NCBI GenBank assembly: GCA_014529385.2
Contig: CM043961.1
Span: 11,073,478-11,137,477 of the forward strand
DNA from: Adiantum capillus-veneris
Taxonomy: Eukaryota > Streptophyta > Polypodiopsida > Polypodiales > Pteridaceae
Direction of reading: 5' to 3'
DNA: 64,000 nt
Shown: positions 11,105 to 21,046 of the stretch, in pieces
Layout of the letters: each line of letters begins with the position of its first letter
Numbering within the stretch: the first letter of the stretch is position 1
The notes under the pieces: model-generated
Seen by the model: only the letters and a program-made list of their open reading frames with translations
What the model was told of the DNA's origin: nothing
Databases searched by the model: none
Translations under genes and position numbers: made by a program

Positions 11105-12712
11105 CTATGCACATGTCTTAAGGTGAGGTGTCTTTTATGGTTAGGTCAATGGCTATTTTGTGTTAGTATGTTAGTGGTTAGTGTTAGTAATCACAAGAAA
11201 GTTAATGATATATTTACAATGGGTAGAATGGGGTGGATGGTTGAAGTAAGATGGTTGAATGAAGTGAGCAAATCCTTGTGATGGTGAAGCTTGAAGAAGT
11301 TTTGGACTTACTTGTGTAGGTTCTCAAAATGACTATCGATCTTCTTCTTTGTCTTCTCTTCTTTACGCCACCGCCGCCAAGGTTGATTATCGCAATGAAA
11401 ATGGTAATTTGGTTGATGATATCTCTTGATTTTCAGAGGTTAAGCATGGTTTACATACTGAATTTTATGTATATAGAGAAGGGGTAAGATGGAATTGTAC
11501 TTTGAAGATAATAGAGAGAGGCATAGAGATGGTATATGTACATGGAGAGCTCATATGAGAGCTATGGGAGTAAGAGGGGAGGTTAATGGTGAAGAGATGA
11601 GAGAAACTATGAAAGGTGCGGGTTTGAGTGAGGGATGGAGAGGAATGAGTGCGTGTGTGTGTAGAAGTGTGGAAAGAGGTGACTATGGGCTACTTGTGAG
11701 AAAAGTGAGCAGATTAGGGTCCACTAAAAAAAATCCTAGCTCACCGGTGGTTGCTCCAAAAATCACCAAGATGTTGAGGTGATTATTCAGCTCTTGGTCC
11801 ACATTTTCTCTTTTGACCACCACTCCAAATTCGGAGTGGAGATGGGTGCCAAAAATCTCACCAAAAAGCCCGTTTTTTATGCGTGCAAAAGTCTTTTAGT
11901 GGCCCCCTCCTTTGTTGAATTTGTACAATGCCTCCAAGAGTGAGTCCCTCCTTTGTCATATCATAATACAAAGAATCCAAGTTTCCCTTTACACATGCAT
12001 GGAGAAGGATTATTGGTGAATAAAGCAATATATACATGGTGGGACTAGTGTATGGACTATTGATGGATTTTAGCTCAATGAGCACATGGTGTTAGAATAA
12101 TGAGTAAAAATAATTTAAAAAATATGGAGGAATTATGGATATGGAAAGATATTGGAATCATATGATATGGTCCCTCTTTGTATTATTTTGGGTGAAAGAG
12201 GAAAGGGTATGCAAGTAAATAATATAATAAACGTGACTAAGGGAGTAGAAATCAATTTTTTGTTTTCACGAGGGTGAAAATGTGGGGGTGATTTGTATAA
12301 AAGAAAAATATGAGGTTAGAGTATGTACACATTGGCAAAAAATATAATTATGGTGCAAGAGGATGAAAGAAGGCATACACAGGTTTAATAAAACACACAC
12401 CTAAGTATGAATATTTAAATAAAATACCAAAATAATTATAAAAATCCCTATATTTAGGCCATATATAGAATGCAATATTTACATGCAAATGGGCCATAAT
12501 ATATTTTATTTGTTTGATTTTTTATTTTTTTTTGACTCAACCAGCCCAAATGACTAGCTAGCTGAGGATTTTAAGGAGATATGGGAAAAATTCCCTAACT
12601 CACACACGGCTATGTACAGTGAAAAGGTAGGGATAGCCATAGTGTTTGGGTGATTTTGGTAGGGTGAGGTAGCTCACTATGGCAATGTTGAATAGCCGAA
12701 AAAGGGCCATCA
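10004..12712 (-). repeat. Tat-like 3' LTR (2709 bp)
   Basis: Matches 26877-29662 over its length with scattered substitutions and 35868-38579 more distantly. No conserved coding frame. It includes a (GA)n run at 11051-11101 and two AT-rich zones. Confidence 0.92.
11051..11101 (+). repeat. (GA)n microsatellite
   Basis: About 50 bp of GA inside the Tat-like LTR; the matching place in the other LTR is 27985-28043. Confidence 0.95.
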
Positions 12713-12728
12713 TTAGCCCTCCCCCAGT
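12713..12728 (-). other. Tat-like polypurine tract
   Basis: The minus strand reads CTGGGGGAGGGCTAA directly before the LTR start TGATGG. Confidence 0.85.
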
Positions 12729-12740
12729 ATGATAGTATAT

Positions 12741-13345
12741 TCATGTACCATCATAGAGCATCTTTTTCAAAGAGAGTGCTTCAAAGTCCTTGACGAGATC
12801 TTCATTTTTTGGAACCTTGGCATTTTGGCTCGAGTTACACTCATGCTGCATGGAACAATACTTATATGAGATAGCTGCCCTTTGACAGATCTTTGGTAGA
12901 TCCTTTGGTAGAAGGCGACTCAAATAGGGCTTCAAGCGATAACCATTCACCTTCCTAGAGTGCTCTTTCACATTCAAGTCCATAAGTTGATAGGAACTTG
13001 AATTGAAAACCTTCTTAACTCTTCCATTTAGTTTCAAATTTGGCATCAAAACGATTATCAAGTCGATTGTCATACCTTAGCACAAGACCTCCTTCATTGA
13101 TGCCTTTGTCCTTTGGTTTCTTGTCAAGCTTCTTCTTCGCGTGTGTAGCTTTCCTCTTGTAGCACTCGTATGCTGCTTCTCTTTTCCACTCAAGATCAGC
13201 TAAGGTAAGAAGTCGATCCATCCATGCTTCTTGATCATCTTGTGCTTCTTTGCCATGAAGTCGCATTGTTGGAATGTTGAGCTCAATTGGTTGTAAAGCC
13301 TCTTGACCATAGACCAAGTGAAATGGTGTGAACTCTGTGGCTTCC
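12741..13345 (-). pseudogene. Tat-like integrase C-terminal end
   Basis: In the minus-strand frame starting near 13345 it reads FTPFHLVYGQEALQPIEL, the classic end of the integrase core in plant gypsy elements. A coiled, Lys-rich stretch (RKATHAKKKLDKK) and a C-terminal domain with NGRVKKVFNSSSYQLMDL and KVNGYRLKPYLSR follow. There is a frameshift near 13020-13070. The catalytic D-D-E portion is missing. Confidence 0.85.
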
Positions 13346-13667
13346 TATATGTGGTTCGATACGCCCACACCTCTCCACTTGGGTTGAGCAACACTAGCCC
13401 TCCCCCTGCTTTTCCTGTGGCTCGTGGAAAAGCTCCATCAAAGAACAAGGTAAAAGCATTAGGAATACTTTTTGTTGGTGGCAATGGTAGGGTCTTTATT
13501 TCAGGCACCTTAATCTCCTTCTCATGTACCCTATAAGTGAGAATCCCTGTTAATTGTGCACACACACAATCTTCTACCTTGAAAGAGTATTGAAATTTTT
13601 GCAACTCCATAATCCACTTTGAGATCTTAGTACTAAGATTCATTTGAGATGACACCCAAGGGAACAA
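13346..13667 (-). pseudogene. Second RNase H-like domain (aRNH) of Tat element
   Basis: After the normal RNase H the minus-strand frame continues to NAFTLFFDGAF, KAGGGLVLLNPSGEV and WAYRTTY. This is the start of an additional RNase H domain (F-D-G-A with G-G-G-hydrophobic), as in Tat-lineage elements. It is cut after about 50 residues, where the frame meets the integrase end. The Asp of FDGAF is retained; later catalytic residues are lost. Confidence 0.75.
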
Positions 13668-14976
13668 ATTTTCTGGTGAGAATTATGAAAGGTTTTAGTA
13701 GCAGGTAGGATCTAAACTTTCTCACCGCAAACATGAGAGAAAGCATCATGAGTTTTGCTTCTGTGTAGCCTCTCTCCAAGGCATTCATGACCCTACTAGC
13801 AAAGTAGATGGGTCGCATCCTGGTACTGTGGGGATCTTGTTGTAGCAACACAACACCAATTGTTTCTTTCCCAACACTAGAGCTAACAAAGAATGTGTAC
13901 TTCCAACAAGGAGGCATGAGTGTTGGTAGCTCTGACAGGATAACTTTAATGTTACAAAAGTACTCTTCAAGCTCATCATACCATGCAAATTCTACTTGTT
14001 GTGTCAACTTTTGCAAAGGGTGAAACAACTCTGAAGCTAAGTGAATGAAGCGTGACATATACTTCACCTTTTGAATGAATGAGATGACCTCTTTGAGATT
14101 CTTGGGTGATGGGAGCTCAATAATAGCCTTTGCCTTTGAAGGATCCACATCAATGCCTTTATAGGAAACCTTGTGACCAAGCAAGATCACTTCATCCTCA
14201 CCTATGTGACACTTGTCGGGGTTGAGTTGACCTCCCATGTCGTAGAGCTTCTTTAAACCTTCTTCTACCCTTTGTAGATGCAATGATTTTGAGCTATAAA
14301 TGCAGAAATCATCAATGAACACCCTAATTGACATTCCAAAGAATGCTTGAAGTACCATGTTCATGAAACGTTGGAATGTTGCAGGAGCATTTGTCAAACC
14401 AAATGGCATGACTCTAAAAGCATAACAACCCCAAGGAGTGATTAAGGTTGTTTTCAATTGATCTTCCAATGCGATACCTATTTGAAAGTAACCTGAGTAG
14501 CCATCACACACAGTGTACTTCTCATGACCAGCTACCTCATTTAGTATTTCATACTGAAATGGGAGGGGAAAGTGATCTCTTTTTTTTGCCTCATTGAGTG
14601 GACGGTAATCCATACACACCCTCCACTTGCCGTTTTTCTTAGGAGTGACAACAACGGGAGAGACCCACTCTGAATTCTCCACTGGATAAATGAAACCTGC
14701 TGCTAGAAGCTTTCTTACCTCCTCGAGTAAATCCTGATCCTTGATGACTCCTAGCCTTCGTAGCTTTTGAGCCTTAGGTGTGGCCCATGGCTTCAACTCA
14801 ATTTTGTGTTGAACAACATCTACTCCACGCACATCGGTGTAGAAAAGCCTAGGAAATTTCCTTAACACACCTTTGAACTCCTCTCTTTCATCTTTTGTAA
14901 GTGTTGTAGACAACATACCTTCTAACATTCCTTCATCTTGCACATTTTGGTTCTCTTGAGTACCTACCTCTTCCAA
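13633..14976 (-). pseudogene. Tat-like reverse transcriptase and RNase H
   Basis: A 447-residue open stretch, the longest intact pol piece in the window. Motifs in order: HKIELKPWATPKAQKLRRL; SPVVVTPKKNGKWRVCMDYR; FPLPFQYEILNEVAGHEKYT; DGYSGYFQIGIALEDQ; AFRVMPFGLTNAPATFQRFM; the catalytic FIDDFCIYS; then the connection and an RNase H with PIYFASRVMNALERGYTEAK. Both catalytic Asp of the YxDD box remain. The RNase H frame shifts near its end at about 13650. Gag-pol continuity with the protease is broken by a stop near 14990. Confidence 0.93.
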
Positions 14977-14994
14977 ACCTCGACAAGAGGTCTC

Positions 14995-15708
14995 CTAGTT
15001 GTTTGGCTTAAACCTTACCCCCATGACTTTGATGGAAGACTCCTCTTCAGTAATGCTTCCGCTACTTTCTTCTTCTGAAGTGTTATCAGTCCAATCTTCT
15101 TTCGTCTCACTTTGAAATGATTCTTCATGGAGCTCCTCTTCGCGTTTCTCCTTCATGTCAAAGACAACCTTCTTATGATTGTCATTCCTGCAAATTAGCT
15201 TTCCACTCTCCCAATCCTGCAAAGCTCGCATTCTCATTAGCCATGGTCTTCCTAGGATAAATGGGTAACCATTTCTTTTGGTAGTCATGACATAGAAATC
15301 CACTGCCTTCTTAATGCCAAAGGCCTCTACAAAAATATTTTCACAAATGCCTACACACCTAGCCTTGCTATTGTTTGCCATCTTGACTTTAATTTCAGGT
15401 GTCTCATGGATGTGCATGCCTAGTCTTTGCATGAGCCCCTCTGTCATGATGCAAATTTGTGCACCCCCATCCACTAGACCTTTCCTAACCAATCTTCCTT
15501 TGATGTAACAATCTAGCACAGGTGTAATATCCTCGTTCATTTCAGCATGTGCAATTTTTACAACAGGCACACTCTCTTTTACCTTTCTCCTAGTACTAAC
15601 TGCCTTTGTTAAATCCCTTCTAGCTTGTGGACATAATGCAAGGATTTGAGGCCATGAGATATCAGGACCCTTACCTCGCATGTCTTCCAACAGGTTGTAT
15701 GGAGCCAT
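14995..15708 (-). pseudogene. Tat-like aspartic protease region
   Basis: A 237-residue open stretch. The retropepsin-like part shows VRKGLVDGGAQICIMTEGLM (Asp-Gly-Gly at the active-site position), a flap region, and FILGRPWLMRMRA near the end. It lies between the gag zinc knuckle and RT, as expected for Ty3/gypsy. A long acidic tail (EEESSGSITEEESS) precedes RT. Confidence 0.88.
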
Positions 15709-15912
15709 ACCATGTCCAAGAGGGAAGTCTTGGAGATTGATACGACATCGAGTCCTCTTAGCTTCCTTGGTCTCCTTTGCCTTCTTGCCTCGTCCATGGT
15801 CACTCTGTGATGTGACACCTTCTTTCTCTTTACCTTTGCCTCGGCCACGCTTAATGCCATTTACTTCAATGTCACCCTCTTTGGATTGTGTGACTTCTAC
15901 AACATTGACATT

Positions 15913-16842
15913 TCAGCCAGGCAAAGGTGAAACTCCTTCCACCCCTTGTGGAGATGGTCTTGGTCCACTTGGCCTTTGTAGAAGCCTCGGTTGTTGACGA
16001 GCTTCTTCACCTGCATTCATCACTGGGTAATTCAAGTTAGGTCTCCCTGTCTCCCCACGGGGCCAAGGACAATTATACATCCCATGTACAGACTCTCCGC
16101 AATTCCAACATTGCAAGACTCTCCTAGGTTGTGGATCTCGCTCTTCAGACTTCTTTGCTTGTCCCTTTGGACCTACAGCTTGTGCAAGGTGAATACAGGC
16201 TGCTTAAAGATTCATTTAACTTCTCAATCACTTCCACCGTTACCTCAGGAAGCTCCCTAGATGTTGATGCTTGTGACTGACCTTTCGGTCTCAGACCTTC
16301 TATTGGAACCTCTCCCCTTAAGCACTTGAGTTTTCTATATTTCTCAGCAGCCCTAGTTTCAGCTGCATCAAAGGTAGCAGGTGCACCCGCCTCAACTTTT
16401 ACCTCAAGGTCAGGAAAGAGTCCGGCTATGAACCTCTTCTTCTTTAGGAACTTTGCACCATCACCATGGTTAGCAACATTTCTCACCCATATAGCCCAAA
16501 GACGTAGAAACTCTTGCTTGCACAAGTAGTAGTCATCTAAGTCTTTTTGCTTATGAGAACAATGTCTTGCCATAGTTTTTGAGTGTTTTGGGGATCAAAG
16601 AAGTATCTCTTGAAATGATTCACAACTTTCGTGTAATTCCCTTTAACTTCCTCAAGCAAAGAGTCAAACCAAGTGCTAGATTCTTTCCTAAGGACCACCT
16701 CAAACATCTCTACACGTTCTTGATCAATTACTATCCTCTTGATACGACAAGACATCTTGAAATTTGCTAAAAATAATTCTGCATCCTCTCCAGGCTCTCC
16801 AAAGAAAAGAGAATATCCAGACATTTGGCGTTGGGCCTCCAT
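15913..16842 (-). pseudogene. Tat-like gag
   Basis: The start at 16842 (MEAQRQMSGYSLFFGEPGED) is chosen as the first Met of a capsid-like stretch with FLANFKMSCRI and WFDSLLEEVKGNYTKVVNHF. A frameshift near 16560 leads to KQKDLDDYYLCKQEFLRLW and further capsid. A second break near 16145 precedes a CCHC zinc knuckle (CWNCGESVHGMYNCPW) at about 16115-16065. Confidence 0.88.
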
Positions 16843-17391
16843 TGAATCAGTTTCAAGGTGACAACACGTTTTTGTTTGTTTTTTTTAAAAAGATTTACAC
16901 AGTAATATTTTCTAAATTGCAATCTATTCTACAACAAAATAAAAATATTCACACCAAATGATCTATGATAATAAATAAGAGGCAGGATGACAGGGTTTGG
17001 TGACGCCAGAATTTCTCCTACTCTTTGGACACCAAACATGAACACCATACGTTGTTGAAAGTGAATCTTCCTACTAATTGCAACGTTTATTCTAATGTGT
17101 GGAGTGAAATGGGAGGGGAAAACCTATATTCCTAGGCCATTATCCATGGTCTATACATGACCTAATGCTTAAAACAAAACAAAAATATAGACGTTCAAAC
17201 TAAGCTCGTACCTAATGAGAGGCAAAATAAAGGAATTTATTGATGCGTTTATCTCTGCCAACCTAAGGGGACCTAAAATTCTACGAATTACACGTTGAAA
17301 TTGAAACTTAGTACTAACAATTATGTGTACCTTTTGCCTTGCAATGGGAATGAAAGGATCATACACATTCTCGTGATTCATGCAACCTACA
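16843..17391. other. Tat-like 5' leader, part next to gag
   Basis: Non-coding AT-rich leader between gag and the DNA transposon; it continues at 26836-26857 beyond the transposon. No other feature was seen. Confidence 0.6.
17384..17391. repeat. Candidate 8-bp target duplication AACCTACA, left
   Basis: The same octamer occurs at 26828-26835. Joining there restores a plausible uninterrupted Tat leader. The TIR match starts at different distances from the two octamers, so this is tentative. Confidence 0.4.
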
Positions 17392-17415
17392 TTAGGAAAA
17401 GTTTGGACTCAAAAA
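17390..17415 (+). repeat. Left terminal inverted repeat
   Basis: Reads CATTAGGAAAAGTTTGGACT and on through CAAAAA. It pairs with 26782-26807 (25 of 26 positions). Confidence 0.8.
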
Positions 17416-17916
17416 AGGACTTTTTGGCGTTAGAGAGAGATGTTGTTCGACCAATAGAGTTTGAGTCACCACAACGGTAGCTCCAATTTATTTGATTTTT
17501 ATCTAAAAATTTTGCGTTTTCAAAAAAGAGTTTTTTCTGTTAAAAAGATCTGAATAAGAAGATACGACGCGATTTGTGAAAATTATTCCCTTGCCATGGG
17601 CGACGAACGCCAAATGTGTCATAACTCACATTCAATGAGGCACACCTTTTGATGAACACTTTTCAAGCTACTACTTCTTGTGTAAACTAGTGAGCCTCTT
17701 TTCTTTTATCGTTTTTGCGTAGTGTCACTTCGCAGCTAATAGAAGCAGAGATGGAAGGAAGATGACCACGACGACCATCCGCCTCTGTTAAATCTGTAGG
17801 ACTATTCAACAGCTATATTGCTAAAAACTGTGTGACTACTATATTGCTAAAAAGTTTTTAAAGATCCTTCAAGTTATTTTGTTGACTATTTCTTGTGACG
17901 ATTCTCTTATCTTTTG

Positions 17917-18862
17917 TTTTTATAGATATTTATCCTTCTAACAAAGAAGACTGGCAACCAGTTGAGTGCATTATTGGTATTTTTTATGCTTTTTATGCTT
18001 CGGTGGGAGAACTTATGTACAGAACTAGTGCGAGAAGAGCTCTCGCAGAGAGGGGAGTTTTATTTTACGACTACTTTTACAACGCTTCTTGCTCTGTCCA
18101 TGGATTTGGCACTTTGAAACCTTTCCCTCTTCCCCAACAAGATTCCCCAAAGTGGCCAGTTTTAACTTTAGAAACCTCTGAGTGTTTTAAACTCAAGCTT
18201 CATCAGGAAATTTTGAAGTGTTTGCGACCAAACATTGCAAACAGGCAAGTACGAGTCAGTCTATTTATGCCATTACATGTCTTTATAGATTTCTTCCACG
18301 ATGAGGAGGTCAGAAAAACAAAAACCATGTTCATCTGCAAATCCCAAACTTGCCTTGATTTTTTGGATGATAATTGGGATGTCAGTGATTCTGAAGGCAT
18401 TTTGTGCAAAGTTGACAAGCGCTCAGTTGTGTGCAAGTGTATGATAGCATCACAGAATTTTGTAGTTTCTTTCTACTACATGAGGTGGCATCGAGTGAAT
18501 GGTCAGTTGGTAGCTATGGATCAAGATTTAAGTGACAATGCTTTTAATCCCTTGATGTCCATCGAGATATGGTTTTCAAATTATTTGCTTACAATTGTTG
18601 TGGTCAGATCAAATGTCACTTTAAGACAGGTTCGAGAGGATCTGTTAAATGAGTCCAGTCTCAATTTGCCTTCAAAATTTGTTTTCAAGTGTAACATGCG
18701 AAAGGTACTAAGCTACATCTATTACTTTTATACGTTGATGTTTCTATCGTGCTCATGTATCCCAATGTCTTATCGCGTACGTTGCATTGCAGGTACCTCA
18801 CAGACAAGAAAATACGACTCTTTGTGCACAGATTACCAGCGACAGACTTGAAATAGTGAACT
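17917..18862 (+). CDS. Transposon gene A, unrecognised protein
   Basis: Plus-strand gene. A good acceptor (TTTTTATAG at about 17925) suggests a main exon from 17926, with an earlier exon not identified. The frame is open to a donor after CNMRK at 18703. The next exon from 18793 (acceptor GCATTGCAG) continues in frame as VPHRQENTTLCAQITSDR and stops at 18862. The last 60 residues (VTLRQVREDLLNE, LPSKFVFKCNMRKVPHRQE) resemble a ubiquitin-like domain ending seen in various proteins, but this is weak. No enzyme motif was recognised. It converges on the H3-like/Ulp1 gene. Confidence 0.55.
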
Positions 18863-19074
18863 AACTGTACACAATGATTCAAATACTATTCTCAAATATT
18901 ACTCGACAAAGGCAGCTCTCTACATTACCAAACACCATTGGATCCTCCCTCTCCCATTTTTTTGGAAAGCTGTACACAACATTTTGTAAACTGTGAACCA
19001 TAATCAAAACAAAAGTCAAATTTTGATCCACTGCTTGTAATCAATTTGTCAAAAGTACATTTCATAATCTCTTT

Positions 19075-21046
19075 CTAATCTTGTGCGTGCGGTGATGTGG
19101 GGGCTGTCGGTTGAGGTTGAGGAGAGGTGGTGGCTTGGGGGTTTGGGGGCTCTGGAGCTGCTTCATGAGTAGGAGAGGTGCGGGGTGGGGAGTTTGAGGG
19201 TTCTGAAGCTATTTCTTGAGGACGAGAGCTGGTGGGAGCTTGGGTTGGGGAGGCATCTGGGGAGATATTGATATGTGCTTGTGTTGGTGTGGCAGACACG
19301 GGGTATCTTATCGGCGGAGGCCTAGACGTGGGCCTTGGTGTTGGCGGGATAAAAGCATCACATGCTCCGTCTGGACGCATGGTCGCGCAATTGATCAAGT
19401 TTTCAATCATTCTGTTTCTAAACGAAGAAACATCAGCCTTTGAATAATCTGCCAAATTTCTTACTTGGATTAAGAACGTCATGTTTATTAACATAGCTAC
19501 TAACTTATTAAGATACAAATCTGTAAACGAGTGTCAAATGCTTACACTTCTACGACTTCCATCAAGCATGACCCCTAACAAAATTTCTGCATTGATTAAG
19601 ACCCTCCATCCACAAGAGTAGGCATCGTCCTGCTTAGGGACTTTGCAACTAATAATCGTAAGATTCTCATATATCTGCTCTTGCGGTAAAGCTTCAAGAG
19701 CAGACACAAGCTTCCGAACAGATATGCGCAAAATCCAATTAAATTTCATAAGCCAATTTTAAGAAAATTCTATGCGGCGATGTCGAACAAAATACAAAAC
19801 CTCTTACCTACGTACTTCACCATGAAATCCATGGGATGAATTAGCAAGGTAGCACCGGTTTTGTTCAAGGTGTAAGAGAACAAGACTCCAATGAGCGCTG
19901 TTACAAATAAACATAAGCAAAACATATGTCATCACAAAAAATTAGAGTTCAAGATAAAATAATTTCACTATTGAAAACATTGCGTACCCTTCATGATAAG
20001 CCAGAACAAAAAATTTTGTTGTCTTCATGTTCACTGACTGGAACCAATCAACTACTTCCACTAAAGATGTATCCTTGGCCGTCAAAACGACCGAGAGGTT
20101 CGAGTCAAGGATGGCGACATCATCTTGCATATTCCAAGGAAAATTTGAAACTACAAAACTGTAAAGAAATTCGTGTCATGCAAAATTGAATATATTAAAA
20201 GAATTTATTGTGAAAAAAAGAATAGCACGCACCAAAGCAAGCAATTGATGATTGAGTCTGTGAGTTCCCTCGTCCGGTTCTTTAAAATTGCAATCTCGTG
20301 GGGGTGATAGGGAAAATACAGAATGCGTCCCCACACAGGAAGGCCAACATGGAAATAGGGAAACAGCAATGACAAATCATCAGCGTTGGCGTCGTTGATG
20401 GCATCTGCCGTTTGTTCCTCCATCATCTCAAGGCGTAACTGCTCCAATCTTTCACTATCGTCTTCTGTTGTGTCCCGCTCGGTGTTGAGACGGGTGCTGT
20501 ATCGATGCATTTGTGTAGACACTTCATGAACTTTGACTGTGTCAATAGGTGGGATTCTAAGAATATTGTCCATCTTTTGGTCTGAAATACCGGCAGGCGG
20601 TATTGTTTTGTCATACCTGAACCTGAGAAGGCGAAGTGTGTTGATGTCTCACGGCATCAATGTTGTCCTATGGGCGTGGGCCAAGAGAATGTAGTTGTCC
20701 TGGAAAAGCTCTACAAAAAAATCCTCGGCGTCCTTGTGCAAGCACCCCATTGCACTTCGAGACCACCGAAAATTCAGGTTGTGTTGATCGCAAATCTCGC
20801 GAACAACTCTCTGGAATGGCAGTTTAGGTATTGCCAATGAAATGTGCTTTTGGAGCTTACGAAGTTCGAGTAGAACGCTCCTATTCTGCTCGTATCTTCT
20901 TCTTCGCATTGTTGCCCGTAACTGCGGCATGGTCTTGCCCGGAATCACCTGCAATGTTGACGGTTGCACTGTAGAAGAGCTAGCCTGGCCCTACGGACCA
21001 GACTGCCAGGATAAACCTTCCTTGCTGTTTCCTTTGTGCGGGCCAT
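19075..21046 (-). CDS. Histone H3-like/Ulp1 (C48) SUMO-protease-like fusion gene
   Basis: Minus-strand multi-exon gene. Proposed exon 1 (21046-21017) encodes MARTKETARK, the histone H3 tail with Q5E. A 68-nt intron (GTTTAT...TTGCAG) joins in phase to exon 2 (20948-20233). Exon 2 has a shortened basic tail, then the histone fold: LRKLQKHISLAI, PKLPFQRVVREI, NFRWSRSAMGCLHKDAEDFF, LLAHAHRTTLMP. The Trp and AEDF wording is CENH3-like. One TGA (20649-20651) follows LMP; the same frame then runs on through DINTLRLLRFR and an acidic linker to ELTDSIINCLL, a Ulp1-like start. Later exons hold GAHWSLVLLHLEQ (catalytic His, ~19895), VPKQDDAYSCGWRVL (Gln and Cys, ~19640) and a Pro/Ser-rich tail ending at 19075. 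The Asp position appears to be Asn. A role at chromatin or in SUMO removal is inferred; the TGA may disable this copy or separate two products. Confidence 0.75.
20652..21046 (-). other. H3-like histone domain within the fusion gene
   Basis: Exon 1 plus exon 2 up to the TGA give about 109 residues against 135-136 in canonical H3. The tail between K9 and the alphaN helix is about 25 residues shorter and lacks the K14-K36 wording. KLPFQRVVREI is nearly identical to H3 KLPFQRLVREI, and HAHRTTLMP matches HAKRVTIMP. Loop 1 and alpha2 (FRW..., AEDFFVELF) read more like plant CENH3 than H3. Confidence 0.8.

Noticed and set aside
11489-11782. Open frame of 97 residues, repeated at 28522-28901 in a related form
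   Set aside because: It lies inside the Tat-like LTR, differs in frame between the copies and has no motif; chance opening is likelier.
10004-12712. The 2.7-kb repeat first taken for a Helitron or MITE because it is non-coding, present three times and has a small GCCG/CGGC hairpin at its end
   Set aside because: Two copies flank a Tat-like internal region with a primer site and a polypurine tract, so they are LTRs; the third has duplicated flanks and is a solo LTR.
19216-19447. Plus-strand Gly/Trp-rich open frames
   Set aside because: They are the reverse of the Pro/Ser-rich tail of the Ulp1-like gene.
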